Positions 7,782 to 15,555 of a DNA stretch of 64,000 nt are shown piece by piece; within the stretch, counting starts at the first letter, position 1; the number at the start of each line of letters is the position of its first letter. Source of the DNA: an uncultured Coriobacteriales bacterium (GTDB taxonomy: Bacteria > Actinomycetota > Coriobacteriia > Coriobacteriales > QAMH01); contig CAKUES010000002.1 in assembly GCA_934646835.1 (NCBI GenBank), positions 1-64,000 on the forward strand, in the 5' to 3' direction. Under the pieces are notes generated by a model. That model saw only the letters and a program-made list of their open reading frames with translations, had not been told where the DNA came from and searched no databases. A program made the translations under genes and the position numbers.

Positions 7782-9053
7782 ATGACTAACAACGCATTGA
7801 AAGAGGCTCTAGATTCCTTTAGCAAGGTTGAGAGCGATTATGTGCGCGCCCTTGAGGGGAAGGGCTTGAAGTTCGCAGCGCGCAACGCGCATCTGGATCA
7901 TGTGGATGAGCTGCACAAGCAGCTCCAAGAGCGCGGGGCTGAGTTCCGCAATGCAGGAGCGAGCATTCGCACAGGGTGGTTGTCCAAGGCCTGCGTGGAG
8001 TGCACGGGCATGAACGGCTCGGAGACCTTCTCGACCACCTTCAAGTGCCATCGCGACTGCTACTTCTGCTTCAACTTCAACCTCGGCGACTACGACAAGT
8101 ACGTGCGCGAGGGCTGCCCGTGGGAACAGGAACTTAAGGCGGCGTTTGAGGCATCTGAGGGCAAGATGGCCGTTCTCGGTTTGACGGGCGGAGAGCCGTT
8201 GCTCAACCTCGACGACAGTATCGCCTTCCTCGAGCGGGCGCGGGAGTACTTCCCCAATGCGCATAAGCGCATGTACACCTCTGGAGACCTGCTCACCCCT
8301 GAGGGTGCACAGCGCCTGGCAGACGCCGGTCTCAAGGAGATCCGCTTCTCAATCAAACAGGATGACCCCCAGGAGCGCCGGGAGCTCGTCCTCAAGAACA
8401 TGAAGATGGCTAACGACTACATCGATGACGTCGTGGTTGAGATGCCCATCATTCCCGGCACCAAGGAGGTCATGAAGACCTGGATGCGACGCTTTGCAGA
8501 AAATGGCATCAAGGGTATGAACCTCTTGGAGTTCTGCTTCCCCTTCCACAGCTGGGAGGAGTTCGAGAAGCGTGGATTCGAGCTCAAGAACCCGCCCTTC
8601 CCGGAGATGTTCGACTACGGTTACTCCGGCGGCCTTGCCGTTGCCGGCAGCGAGGAGCTCGCGCTTGAGCTTATGGTCTGGGCGCTTGACGAAGGTTTGG
8701 GCTTTGGCATGCATTACTGCTCGCTGGAGAACAAGCATCGCAGCGAGATCAGGCAGATGAACGAACCTGCTCGCCACGTGCATCCCATCTTCGAGTTTGA
8801 CGAGGGGGATTTCTTCGTCAAGACGGCAAAGGTCTTTGGCCCGGAGCGTGATGCGGCGCGCATCATCTTGCAGGATGCCGGTTGCGCAGACATCGTGGAG
8901 GATGAGGACGACCAGACGATCGCCTTCCCGCCGCGCTACGCAAACCTCTTCAAGGGATTGCCGGTGCATCCGATGATCGCCTTCAACGTGCTTGATAAGG
9001 ACGAGCAGGGGAGGTTTTTACGCGAGGTGGCACTCAAGCCGTATTCGGAGTAA
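7782..9053 (+). CDS. Radical SAM enzyme heading the LRR/VWA/MoxR cluster
   Basis: A 423-residue protein with the radical SAM signature CHRDCYFC: Cys89, Cys93 and Cys96 bind the [4Fe-4S] cluster that splits S-adenosylmethionine. GLTGGEPLL follows (the SAM-binding GGE motif), then a beta-strand series typical of the partial TIM barrel. Residues 1-70 are helical and precede the barrel. No clear C-terminal SPASM set of seven cysteines is seen, although several scattered Cys occur. The substrate is unknown. It is separated by 53 bases from the first LRR gene, same strand. The RBS is weak. A nearby protein substrate in the operon is an inference. Confidence 0.85.
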   Translation: MTNNALKEALDSFSKVESDYVRALEGKGLKFAARNAHLDHVDELHKQLQERGAEFRNAGASIRTGWLSKACVECTGMNGSETFSTTFKCHRDCYFCFNFNLGDYDKYVREGCPWEQELKAAFEASEGKMAVLGLTGGEPLLNLDDSIAFLERAREYFPNAHKRMYTSGDLLTPEGAQRLADAGLKEIRFSIKQDDPQERRELVLKNMKMANDYIDDVVVEMPIIPGTKEVMKTWMRRFAENGIKGMNLLEFCFPFHSWEEFEKRGFELKNPPFPEMFDYGYSGGLAVAGSEELALELMVWALDEGLGFGMHYCSLENKHRSEIRQMNEPARHVHPIFEFDEGDFFVKTAKVFGPERDAARIILQDAGCADIVEDEDDQTIAFPPRYANLFKGLPVHPMIAFNVLDKDEQGRFLREVALKPYSE

Positions 9054-9105
9054 AAGATAAACAGCAGCTGCTTGGCTGAGTTCATAAGATCAGGGGGAAT
9101 CTGGT

Positions 9106-11298
9106 ATGGCACTGACAGAGGCAAAGGGCACTTTGGAGGAACAGGCGCGCACCGTCGCGTTTGCGAGGAAAATCCAAGAGGATAAGGAGCGTGCGGCGGC
9201 AGAGGCTGCGGCTAGGACCTCTGAGCCCAAGAGCTATGTTGACGACGAGGGCAGCGTATGGACCTACGTCGTCATTGACGGCACCCAGGTGCGCATCGAG
9301 AAGGTGGAGACAAACGTCGTTAAGCTTGTCATCCCACAAGAGATCGAGGGCAAGCCGGTGCTGGCAATCGTACATGACGCATGTGCGATGCTCGGCAGCA
9401 TCGAGGAGGTTTGCGTGCCTGCTCAGCTGCGCGAGATCGGCGCCTATGCCTTCCGCAACTGCATGAACCTCAAGGTCGCAAACCTCGCATGCGAGGCAGA
9501 TGTCTACGATCCCAGCTGGCTCAAGAACTGCAACGCCCTCGAGGAACTGTATATTCCCCAAAATGCGACGGAGCTCAAGCCGAACATCTTCGATAACCCT
9601 GGGCTGCGCAAACTGCATCTTGGCCGTTCGCTTGCAGCGATCGAGCCGGGTATGTTCGCTAAGAGCAAGCTTGAAGAACTCACCATCGACAAGGACAACG
9701 GGAGCCTGGAGACCGATGGCTGCGGTATCTACGCAGTCCACGGCGACAAGGAGCTGCTTGCCCTGGCGATGCCGTGTGTGGAGTACGTCATTGCCAAGGG
9801 CTGCAAGGTCATCGGCAAGAAGGCTACGAGCGGCTTTGCGCAGCTGGAGAAGGTCGAGGTGCCTTCCAGCGTCAAGGTCGTGGGGGAGTTCGCCTTTGCC
9901 AAGACCTCTATCGAGGAGTTTTTCGCCCCTGCGGGCTTGGAGGAGATCCAGAAGCAGGCTTTCTTCAACTGCAAGAAGCTCACGCGCGTGAAGCTCAACG
10001 AGGGTCTGCGCGTAATCGGCGACGAGGCCTTTTGCAGCAGTACACTCGAGAGCTTGAGGCTGCCCAAGACGGTTGAGGTGCTCGGCAAGAAGGTCGTTGA
10101 CCGCACACCGCTCAGGTACTCCGGCGCCGATGCAACCTTTAGCATCGACGAGGACTCCCAGTCCATCAAGCTCGACCGCTGCGGCGTGCTGTACGCCATC
10201 GACGAGGCCGGCTTGCGCGTTATTCGCGCGATGGACCCGCAGGTCGAGGAGGTCGAGCTGCTTGAGGGGACCTATGCCATCGACGAGAGCGCGTTTGCCA
10301 AGCAGACGGGGCTCAGGTGTGTGGTCTTGCCGGAGGGACTGGAGGAGATCGGCCGCTTTGCCTTCAGGGACTGCCGCAATCTCGTGCACGTCAACTCTCC
10401 CTCTACCCTCAAGGTGATCGGCGACGGCGCCTTTATGGACACGGAGCTGCGCTCCTTCCATATCCCCGCCTCGCTCGAGAAGCTCGGCGTGCAGGCGCTC
10501 ATCACCTGCGGTGCCCATCATGAGGAATACGTTCCCTCGCTGGCCATGGTCACGGTCGACGAGGACTCCAAGAAGTTCTACAAGGTATGCGGCATGCTGT
10601 GCGAGCGCATGGACAACGGTACCTCGCGTGTCGTCATCTACGATGGCTCCTCCGCCGTCGTCACCTTCCCCGACGAGGTCGATACCGTATGCGACTATGC
10701 GTTCAAGGGCTCGGTGAGTGTGCGCGAACTACATATCTCCGACAAAGTGAAGCACGTTGGCTTGCGCGCTTTGGCCTTCGAGAACCTCATCGAGGACATC
10801 TTCATCCACTGCGACAAGCCGCTCGAGGGGCAGACGGACTTTCACTTCTGCTTTCCCAACACCAAGCGCGGTCAGAAGCAGCAGAACAACGCCTTTGGCC
10901 TCATGAAGGAGATGGATGTGGAGATGGTGTTCAGGGGCTATGACCTCACGATCACCAACGCCGCAAAGTTCGATGCCGACGACGAGGACCTTGCCTTGTA
11001 CGACCAGGCCAAGCACCTCATCGGCCGCATGCAAAACCCCATCTTCCTCGCGCCAGTGCATAAAGACACCATCGAGAAGATGTTCGCCTTCCACCTGGTA
11101 GATATCTGCATCGCCATCGCAAAGCACGACGACCGTACTGCGATCGACGATTTGGTCGAGCTTGGTTACCTCAACGCCGACAACATCTACGAGGTCACCG
11201 ACGAGATTGCAAAGCTGCAAGACGCGGCGATGACGGGGCATATGCTCAGGATCATCGACGAGAGGTTTGGACTGGATACCAAGCGCTTCGAACTGTAG
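9106..11298 (+). CDS. Cytoplasmic BspA-type leucine-rich-repeat protein 1
   Basis: A 730-residue protein without a signal peptide or anchor. Residues ~1-40 are a charged helix (EEQARTVAFARKIQEDKERA). Next comes the usual BspA lead-in (WTYVVIDGTQVRIEKV, IPQEIEGKPVLAI), then many LRR_5-type repeats up to about residue 590 (for example LREIGAYAFRNCMNLK and LEEIGRFAFRDCRNLV). The last ~110 residues are a separate helical tail (LVDICIAIAKHDDRTAIDDL, then DAAMTGHMLRIIDERFG). BspA proteins are usually secreted binding proteins; this one should stay inside the cell. It is followed 15 bases later by a paralogue, so the pair arose by tandem duplication. It probably serves as a binding or sensing scaffold for the cluster. 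Confidence 0.85.
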   Translation: MALTEAKGTLEEQARTVAFARKIQEDKERAAAEAAARTSEPKSYVDDEGSVWTYVVIDGTQVRIEKVETNVVKLVIPQEIEGKPVLAIVHDACAMLGSIEEVCVPAQLREIGAYAFRNCMNLKVANLACEADVYDPSWLKNCNALEELYIPQNATELKPNIFDNPGLRKLHLGRSLAAIEPGMFAKSKLEELTIDKDNGSLETDGCGIYAVHGDKELLALAMPCVEYVIAKGCKVIGKKATSGFAQLEKVEVPSSVKVVGEFAFAKTSIEEFFAPAGLEEIQKQAFFNCKKLTRVKLNEGLRVIGDEAFCSSTLESLRLPKTVEVLGKKVVDRTPLRYSGADATFSIDEDSQSIKLDRCGVLYAIDEAGLRVIRAMDPQVEEVELLEGTYAIDESAFAKQTGLRCVVLPEGLEEIGRFAFRDCRNLVHVNSPSTLKVIGDGAFMDTELRSFHIPASLEKLGVQALITCGAHHEEYVPSLAMVTVDEDSKKFYKVCGMLCERMDNGTSRVVIYDGSSAVVTFPDEVDTVCDYAFKGSVSVRELHISDKVKHVGLRALAFENLIEDIFIHCDKPLEGQTDFHFCFPNTKRGQKQQNNAFGLMKEMDVEMVFRGYDLTITNAAKFDADDEDLALYDQAKHLIGRMQNPIFLAPVHKDTIEKMFAFHLVDICIAIAKHDDRTAIDDLVELGYLNADNIYEVTDEIAKLQDAAMTGHMLRIIDERFGLDTKRFEL

Positions 11299-11313
11299 GG
11301 AAGGGAGGACATT

Positions 11314-13701
11314 ATGTCCTTTCTCACTGAGTTACCGCAATTTACCTGTTCTTTTGGGGAGTCAGGGGCCTCTGTGGACGAGAACCTCAAGAAGCTCATG
11401 CGCTCCAAGGAGTACATGGAGAAATTTGACGATTTTCATCCCTCGTTCATGGCTGCCAAGCAGAACCTGTCCCTCAAGGACCTGCAGGTGACCTTTGGGG
11501 GTTTCTCCCCGACGGTCATGTCGTGGGAGAACCGACTTGCCGAGGGCTACGTCGAGGAGATGAAGGAGCGTCTGGACGCGCATTACGCCGCCAAACAACA
11601 CGCCGCACAGCTTGAGGCGGCACGCGCGGGAGAGCCGCGCGTGTTCGACGATGGCAGCTGTATTTGGACTTACGTGCTCCTTGACGAGGCAGAAGCGCGC
11701 ATCGAGCATTGCGAGTCCAGGGCAGAGGACATCCGCATCCCCGATGTCATCGAGGGCTTCCCGGTGGTGGCCATCGGGGACGACGCGCTGTCGAGTCTCC
11801 CCATGACCAAGCAAATCATCTGTCCTGATAGCGTGCTTTCCATTGGCAGCTGTGCTTTCAGGGCTTGCAGGAAACTCAAGCGCCTTGTGTTGCCGCGCTT
11901 TGTGAACCGCTTCGAGTCCTCGTGGTTCAGGCACTGCATGCAGGTGGAGGAGCTCGTGCTCCCCGGCGCGCTCGAGGTCGTTAAACCCGATGTTTTCGAC
12001 AACTCCGATATCAAGCGCCTGGTGATCGGCGAGGGTACGCGCGAGGTCGCAGCCGGTGCCTTTGCCAAGAGCAAGCTTACGTCCGTCGAGGTCTCAGACG
12101 ATAACCAGGTCCTGGCTAGCGACGGCAGGGGTATCTACACAAAGGATGGCTCCTGGTTTGTCGCGCTTGCGGTGCCGTGCGCTGCCTACGAGGTCGCGGC
12201 GGGCACACTGGGCCTCGCCAAGCGCTGCATGAACGGGTTGTCCTGTCTTGCCTCTGTGACGCTGCCGGACTCGCTTGTCTACATCGGTGAGTTCGCGTTC
12301 TACCGCAACCAGATCGAGGAGTTTGTCGCACCGCCTGCGCTGGTCCAGATATCGGAGAAGGCCTTCTTCCGCTGCTCCAAGCTCGCCCACGTAGTGCTCA
12401 ACGAGGGTCTGCGCGTGATCGGAGATAATGCCTTCACGGGCACCGCCATCGACAGGCTCGACCTCCCTGCGACCTTGTATCAGCTGGGTCTCAATGCCGT
12501 TGGCGAGACTTCGGTGGTGTTTTCCGGCGCAGACGCGACGTTGAGTTTGCCGGACGATGCCGAATACCTGCGCTTGGACGAGTACGGAGCCCTGTATCGC
12601 CAGCTCGACGACGGGCTTCACCTCGTGCAGCTGGTGGACCCGGAGCAGACGGAGCTTGTACTCGACGCATCCACGCGCTTTGTCGACGAGGGCGCGCTGC
12701 TCAAGCACGACAAGGTCACGCGCGTGGTCATGCCGGAGGGGCTTGAGGTGATCGGGCGCTGGGCGTTCAAGGGGGCAACAGCTCTCAAGGAAGCGTGCAT
12801 TCCCAGCACGGTGCGTGTCATCGGCGACGAGGCCTTCCTCGATACGAACCTCGAAGCGCTCAATCTGCCGGCCTCGCTTGAGGAGCTGGGGACCAATGCG
12901 CTGGTGAGCTACTATGCCCATCACGGCGAAGGGCAACCGAGCGTCAAGAGCGTCGAGGTCGCACCGGAGCTTGCCGCGCGCTACTTTGTCGACGGCAGCC
13001 TCTTGTGCGAGCGCAAGCCGCGCGGTGTCGAGGTCATGCTCTGCACGGGCACGGAGCGCTCCGTCGCCATCCCCTTGGAGGTGCATACTATCGCCGAGTA
13101 CGCCTTCAACGGCATACGGACGATCGACGAGCTTTCCATGTCCAACAACATATTCAACATCGGGGTGCGCGGTCTGGCGATCGAGAGCTTTGTCAAGCAC
13201 GTGCATATCGACCTCGTCGAGCCGATCGAGGGACACGATTGCTTCGACTTCTACTTCCCCGACACACCGCGTTCTATCAAGCAGCTCGCGCTCGCCTTCA
13301 CGACGATGACGGAGTGCGACATCGAGATGCTCTTCCGCTATTACGACACGGTGGTCTGCAACGCGATGGGCTTTGGCAAGAACGCCGGCGGTCTTAAGCT
13401 GCACGAGCAAGTCGCGCGCATGCTCAAACGCCTCGAGGACCCGGTCTTCATGACGACGGGCCATATGGAGACGCTCACGCGCTTTCTGCACAACAACGTC
13501 GTCGACGTGTGCGAGGCCCTGGCCCGCGCGGACGACCGCCGCTCCATCGACAGGCTCATCGACTTGGGCTATATCACGGAGGACAACCTCACGGAGTGCA
13601 TCGACCGTATCGGCACGGTGCAGGATGCGGCTATGACGGGGTATCTGCTGGAGGTCAAGCGCCGTCGTTTTGGGCGCGTGACCATGGACTTCTCTTTGTA
13701 G
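11314..13701 (+). CDS. Cytoplasmic BspA-type leucine-rich-repeat protein 2
   Basis: A 795-residue paralogue of the protein before it, with a strong RBS (GGGAAGGGAGGA). It has a longer N-terminal extension of about 105 residues (including SFGESGASVDENLKKLMRSK) ahead of the same lead-in (CIWTYVLLDEAEARIEHCES). LRR_5 repeats fill the middle (for example LEVIGRWAFKGATALKEACI), and the helical tail matches paralogue 1 (VDVCEALARADDRRSIDRLI, DAAMTGYLLEVKRRRFG). There is no signal peptide, membrane segment or sortase motif. It ends 12 bases before the VWA gene. Likely a second recognition or scaffold subunit; ligand unknown. Confidence 0.85.
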   Translation: MSFLTELPQFTCSFGESGASVDENLKKLMRSKEYMEKFDDFHPSFMAAKQNLSLKDLQVTFGGFSPTVMSWENRLAEGYVEEMKERLDAHYAAKQHAAQLEAARAGEPRVFDDGSCIWTYVLLDEAEARIEHCESRAEDIRIPDVIEGFPVVAIGDDALSSLPMTKQIICPDSVLSIGSCAFRACRKLKRLVLPRFVNRFESSWFRHCMQVEELVLPGALEVVKPDVFDNSDIKRLVIGEGTREVAAGAFAKSKLTSVEVSDDNQVLASDGRGIYTKDGSWFVALAVPCAAYEVAAGTLGLAKRCMNGLSCLASVTLPDSLVYIGEFAFYRNQIEEFVAPPALVQISEKAFFRCSKLAHVVLNEGLRVIGDNAFTGTAIDRLDLPATLYQLGLNAVGETSVVFSGADATLSLPDDAEYLRLDEYGALYRQLDDGLHLVQLVDPEQTELVLDASTRFVDEGALLKHDKVTRVVMPEGLEVIGRWAFKGATALKEACIPSTVRVIGDEAFLDTNLEALNLPASLEELGTNALVSYYAHHGEGQPSVKSVEVAPELAARYFVDGSLLCERKPRGVEVMLCTGTERSVAIPLEVHTIAEYAFNGIRTIDELSMSNNIFNIGVRGLAIESFVKHVHIDLVEPIEGHDCFDFYFPDTPRSIKQLALAFTTMTECDIEMLFRYYDTVVCNAMGFGKNAGGLKLHEQVARMLKRLEDPVFMTTGHMETLTRFLHNNVVDVCEALARADDRRSIDRLIDLGYITEDNLTECIDRIGTVQDAAMTGYLLEVKRRRFGRVTMDFSL

Positions 13702-13713
13702 GGGCAGGTGAAC

Positions 13714-15399
13714 ATGCCGACACCTCAGCAAATAAACGACCGCAAGCTCGCGCGGCGCCAGATGGAGGACAAGCTGGCAGGCGACGTCATCGAGGAGTGC
13801 CGCAGCCAGCTCATGCTCAAGTTCCGCTTCCTGGACTTGGCGCTGTGGCGCATGGAGCTTGCGCCTCTGCGCGCGGACATGCGCTACCCGATGGCCACCG
13901 ACGGCAAGAAGGTCTACTTCGACCCGCCGCGCGTGCTCGCGCGCTTCAACGCCTCCTTCGAGGAGACGATCCGCGACTACCTGCACATGACCATGCACTG
14001 CATCTTCAGGCACCCCTTCGACGAGAACCACCCCGCCAAGGAGGCCTGGTGGCTGACTTGCGACATCATCACGGAGTCCGCTGTGCTCGACATGTGCGGG
14101 GACCGCTTTGCCTGTGAGGGCGACAAGGACCGCCGCCAGTACATCGACGAGCTCGTCATGGAGATCGGCAGCCTGACCCCGGGCAAGCTCTACAGCTTCT
14201 TGAGGATGGCGGTCTCTGCGCCAAACGGCACGATCTACCGCGGCTTCAACGCGAGCAAGATCGCGGATTTGCATGCGCTGTTCGAGCGCGACAACCACGA
14301 GAGCTGGCCGGGCAACGCGCTCGAGGACGACCAGAGCCAGTCGCAGCCCGGGGAGGTGCAGGAGCTCGACCAGGACCAAGGCGACGACGAGAAGGGCCTC
14401 GAGAGCGGCGGCGACATCATGGACGAGATCTCCGACGAGCTCAAGGACCAGGTGGAGCGCACGCTCAACGCCCAGCATGCCGATGACGATGATGCGCCTC
14501 AAGAGGATGGTGAGGACGACTCCGACGAAGCCCGCACCGACGGCGACGAGGTCTGTGAGGCCACCGGTGACGATGACTCCGGCGGCCAGGAATCCATGCC
14601 GCAGGAGGACACGCGCACTCAGCAGGAGCGCCAGGAGGACCGCGAGACAGAGAAGGACTGGGAGGAGCTCGCCAAGCAGATCGAGATGGACATCCAGACC
14701 TTTAACTCCGAGTGGGGCGACGAGGCGGGCAGCTTGATCGCGAGCCTGCGCATCGCCAACCGCAAGAAGTACGACTACACGGCCTTTTTGCGCCAGTTCA
14801 TGCAGACCAACGAGGAGATGAAGGTCAACCAGGACGAGTTCGACTACATCTACTACACCTTTGGCATGGACATGTACGGCAACATGCCCTTCATCGAGCC
14901 GCTTGAGTACAAGGAAGATCACAAGATGCGCGACCTCGTGATCGCGATCGACACGTCGGAATCCGTGAGCGGGCCGCTGGTCAAGCGCTTCTTGGAGCAC
15001 ACCTTTTCCATCCTCAAGCAGTTCGAGAGCTTCACGCAGAAGGTGCGCATCTACATCGTGCAGTGCGACTCCAAGGTGCAGGCAGTGCAGTTTATCTCGG
15101 ACCTCAAAGAGGTGGACAGCCTGATGGAGAACTTCCACATCCGCGGTTTTGGCGGTACGGACTTCAGGCCGACCTTCGCCTACGTGCAGGCGCTGCGCGA
15201 CAGCGGCGCTTTGCGCGACTTGAAGGGTCTCATCTACTTCACAGATGGCTTGGGGCAGTTTCCGGACAAGACGCCGGATTACGACACGGCCTTCGTCTTC
15301 CTCGACGACGGGGACCGCATGCTGCCGGCAGTTCCGCCTTGGGCGATCAAGGTTGTGATCGACGAGGAGGACATCAGGCAGTTCAAGGACGAGGGCTAA
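13714..15399 (+). CDS. VWA protein with an N-terminal zincin-like domain
   Basis: A 561-residue protein resembling the DUF2201/COG3864 VWA-like group. The N-terminal ~180 residues carry His91-xxx-His95 and His100 (HMTMHCIFRHPF), then a WWLTCDIITE segment. This is the zincin-like pattern, but the catalytic Glu of HExxH is Met92. Residues ~200-310 are an acidic Asp/Glu/Gln linker. The C-terminal VWA domain has a full MIDAS: Asp413, Ser415, Ser417 (DTSES), Thr482 (GGTD) and Asp511 (TDG). VWA proteins of this type pair with MoxR ATPases, and the next gene is one. ATG 13714 is preferred; GTG 13708 is also possible. Confidence 0.85.
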   Translation: MPTPQQINDRKLARRQMEDKLAGDVIEECRSQLMLKFRFLDLALWRMELAPLRADMRYPMATDGKKVYFDPPRVLARFNASFEETIRDYLHMTMHCIFRHPFDENHPAKEAWWLTCDIITESAVLDMCGDRFACEGDKDRRQYIDELVMEIGSLTPGKLYSFLRMAVSAPNGTIYRGFNASKIADLHALFERDNHESWPGNALEDDQSQSQPGEVQELDQDQGDDEKGLESGGDIMDEISDELKDQVERTLNAQHADDDDAPQEDGEDDSDEARTDGDEVCEATGDDDSGGQESMPQEDTRTQQERQEDRETEKDWEELAKQIEMDIQTFNSEWGDEAGSLIASLRIANRKKYDYTAFLRQFMQTNEEMKVNQDEFDYIYYTFGMDMYGNMPFIEPLEYKEDHKMRDLVIAIDTSESVSGPLVKRFLEHTFSILKQFESFTQKVRIYIVQCDSKVQAVQFISDLKEVDSLMENFHIRGFGGTDFRPTFAYVQALRDSGALRDLKGLIYFTDGLGQFPDKTPDYDTAFVFLDDGDRMLPAVPPWAIKVVIDEEDIRQFKDEG

Positions 15400-15420
15400 G
15401 GATTGTAACGACGCGGTGGC

Positions 15421-15503
15421 GGTCAACACTTCAGCCAGACTGTTTTGTTGACCAAACCACGCAGTGGCATGGTCAACAAAACAGTCTGGCTGAAGTGTTG
15501 ACC
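15421..15503. repeat. Family D element: perfect 34-bp inverted repeat, copy 2
   Basis: Arms 15421-15454 and 15470-15503 are exact complements around a 15-base loop. Compared with copy 1 at 7565, three positions differ (GGG to GGT, GTCAG to GCCAG, GACTA to GACCA). Each change is matched in the other arm. The element sits in the gap between the VWA and MoxR genes and could act as an attenuator or RNA-processing site. Confidence 0.9.
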
Positions 15504-15555
15504 GTGCCGATACAGCGATAACGACGAGTAGGTACGCGAGAAGGGATACGACGAC

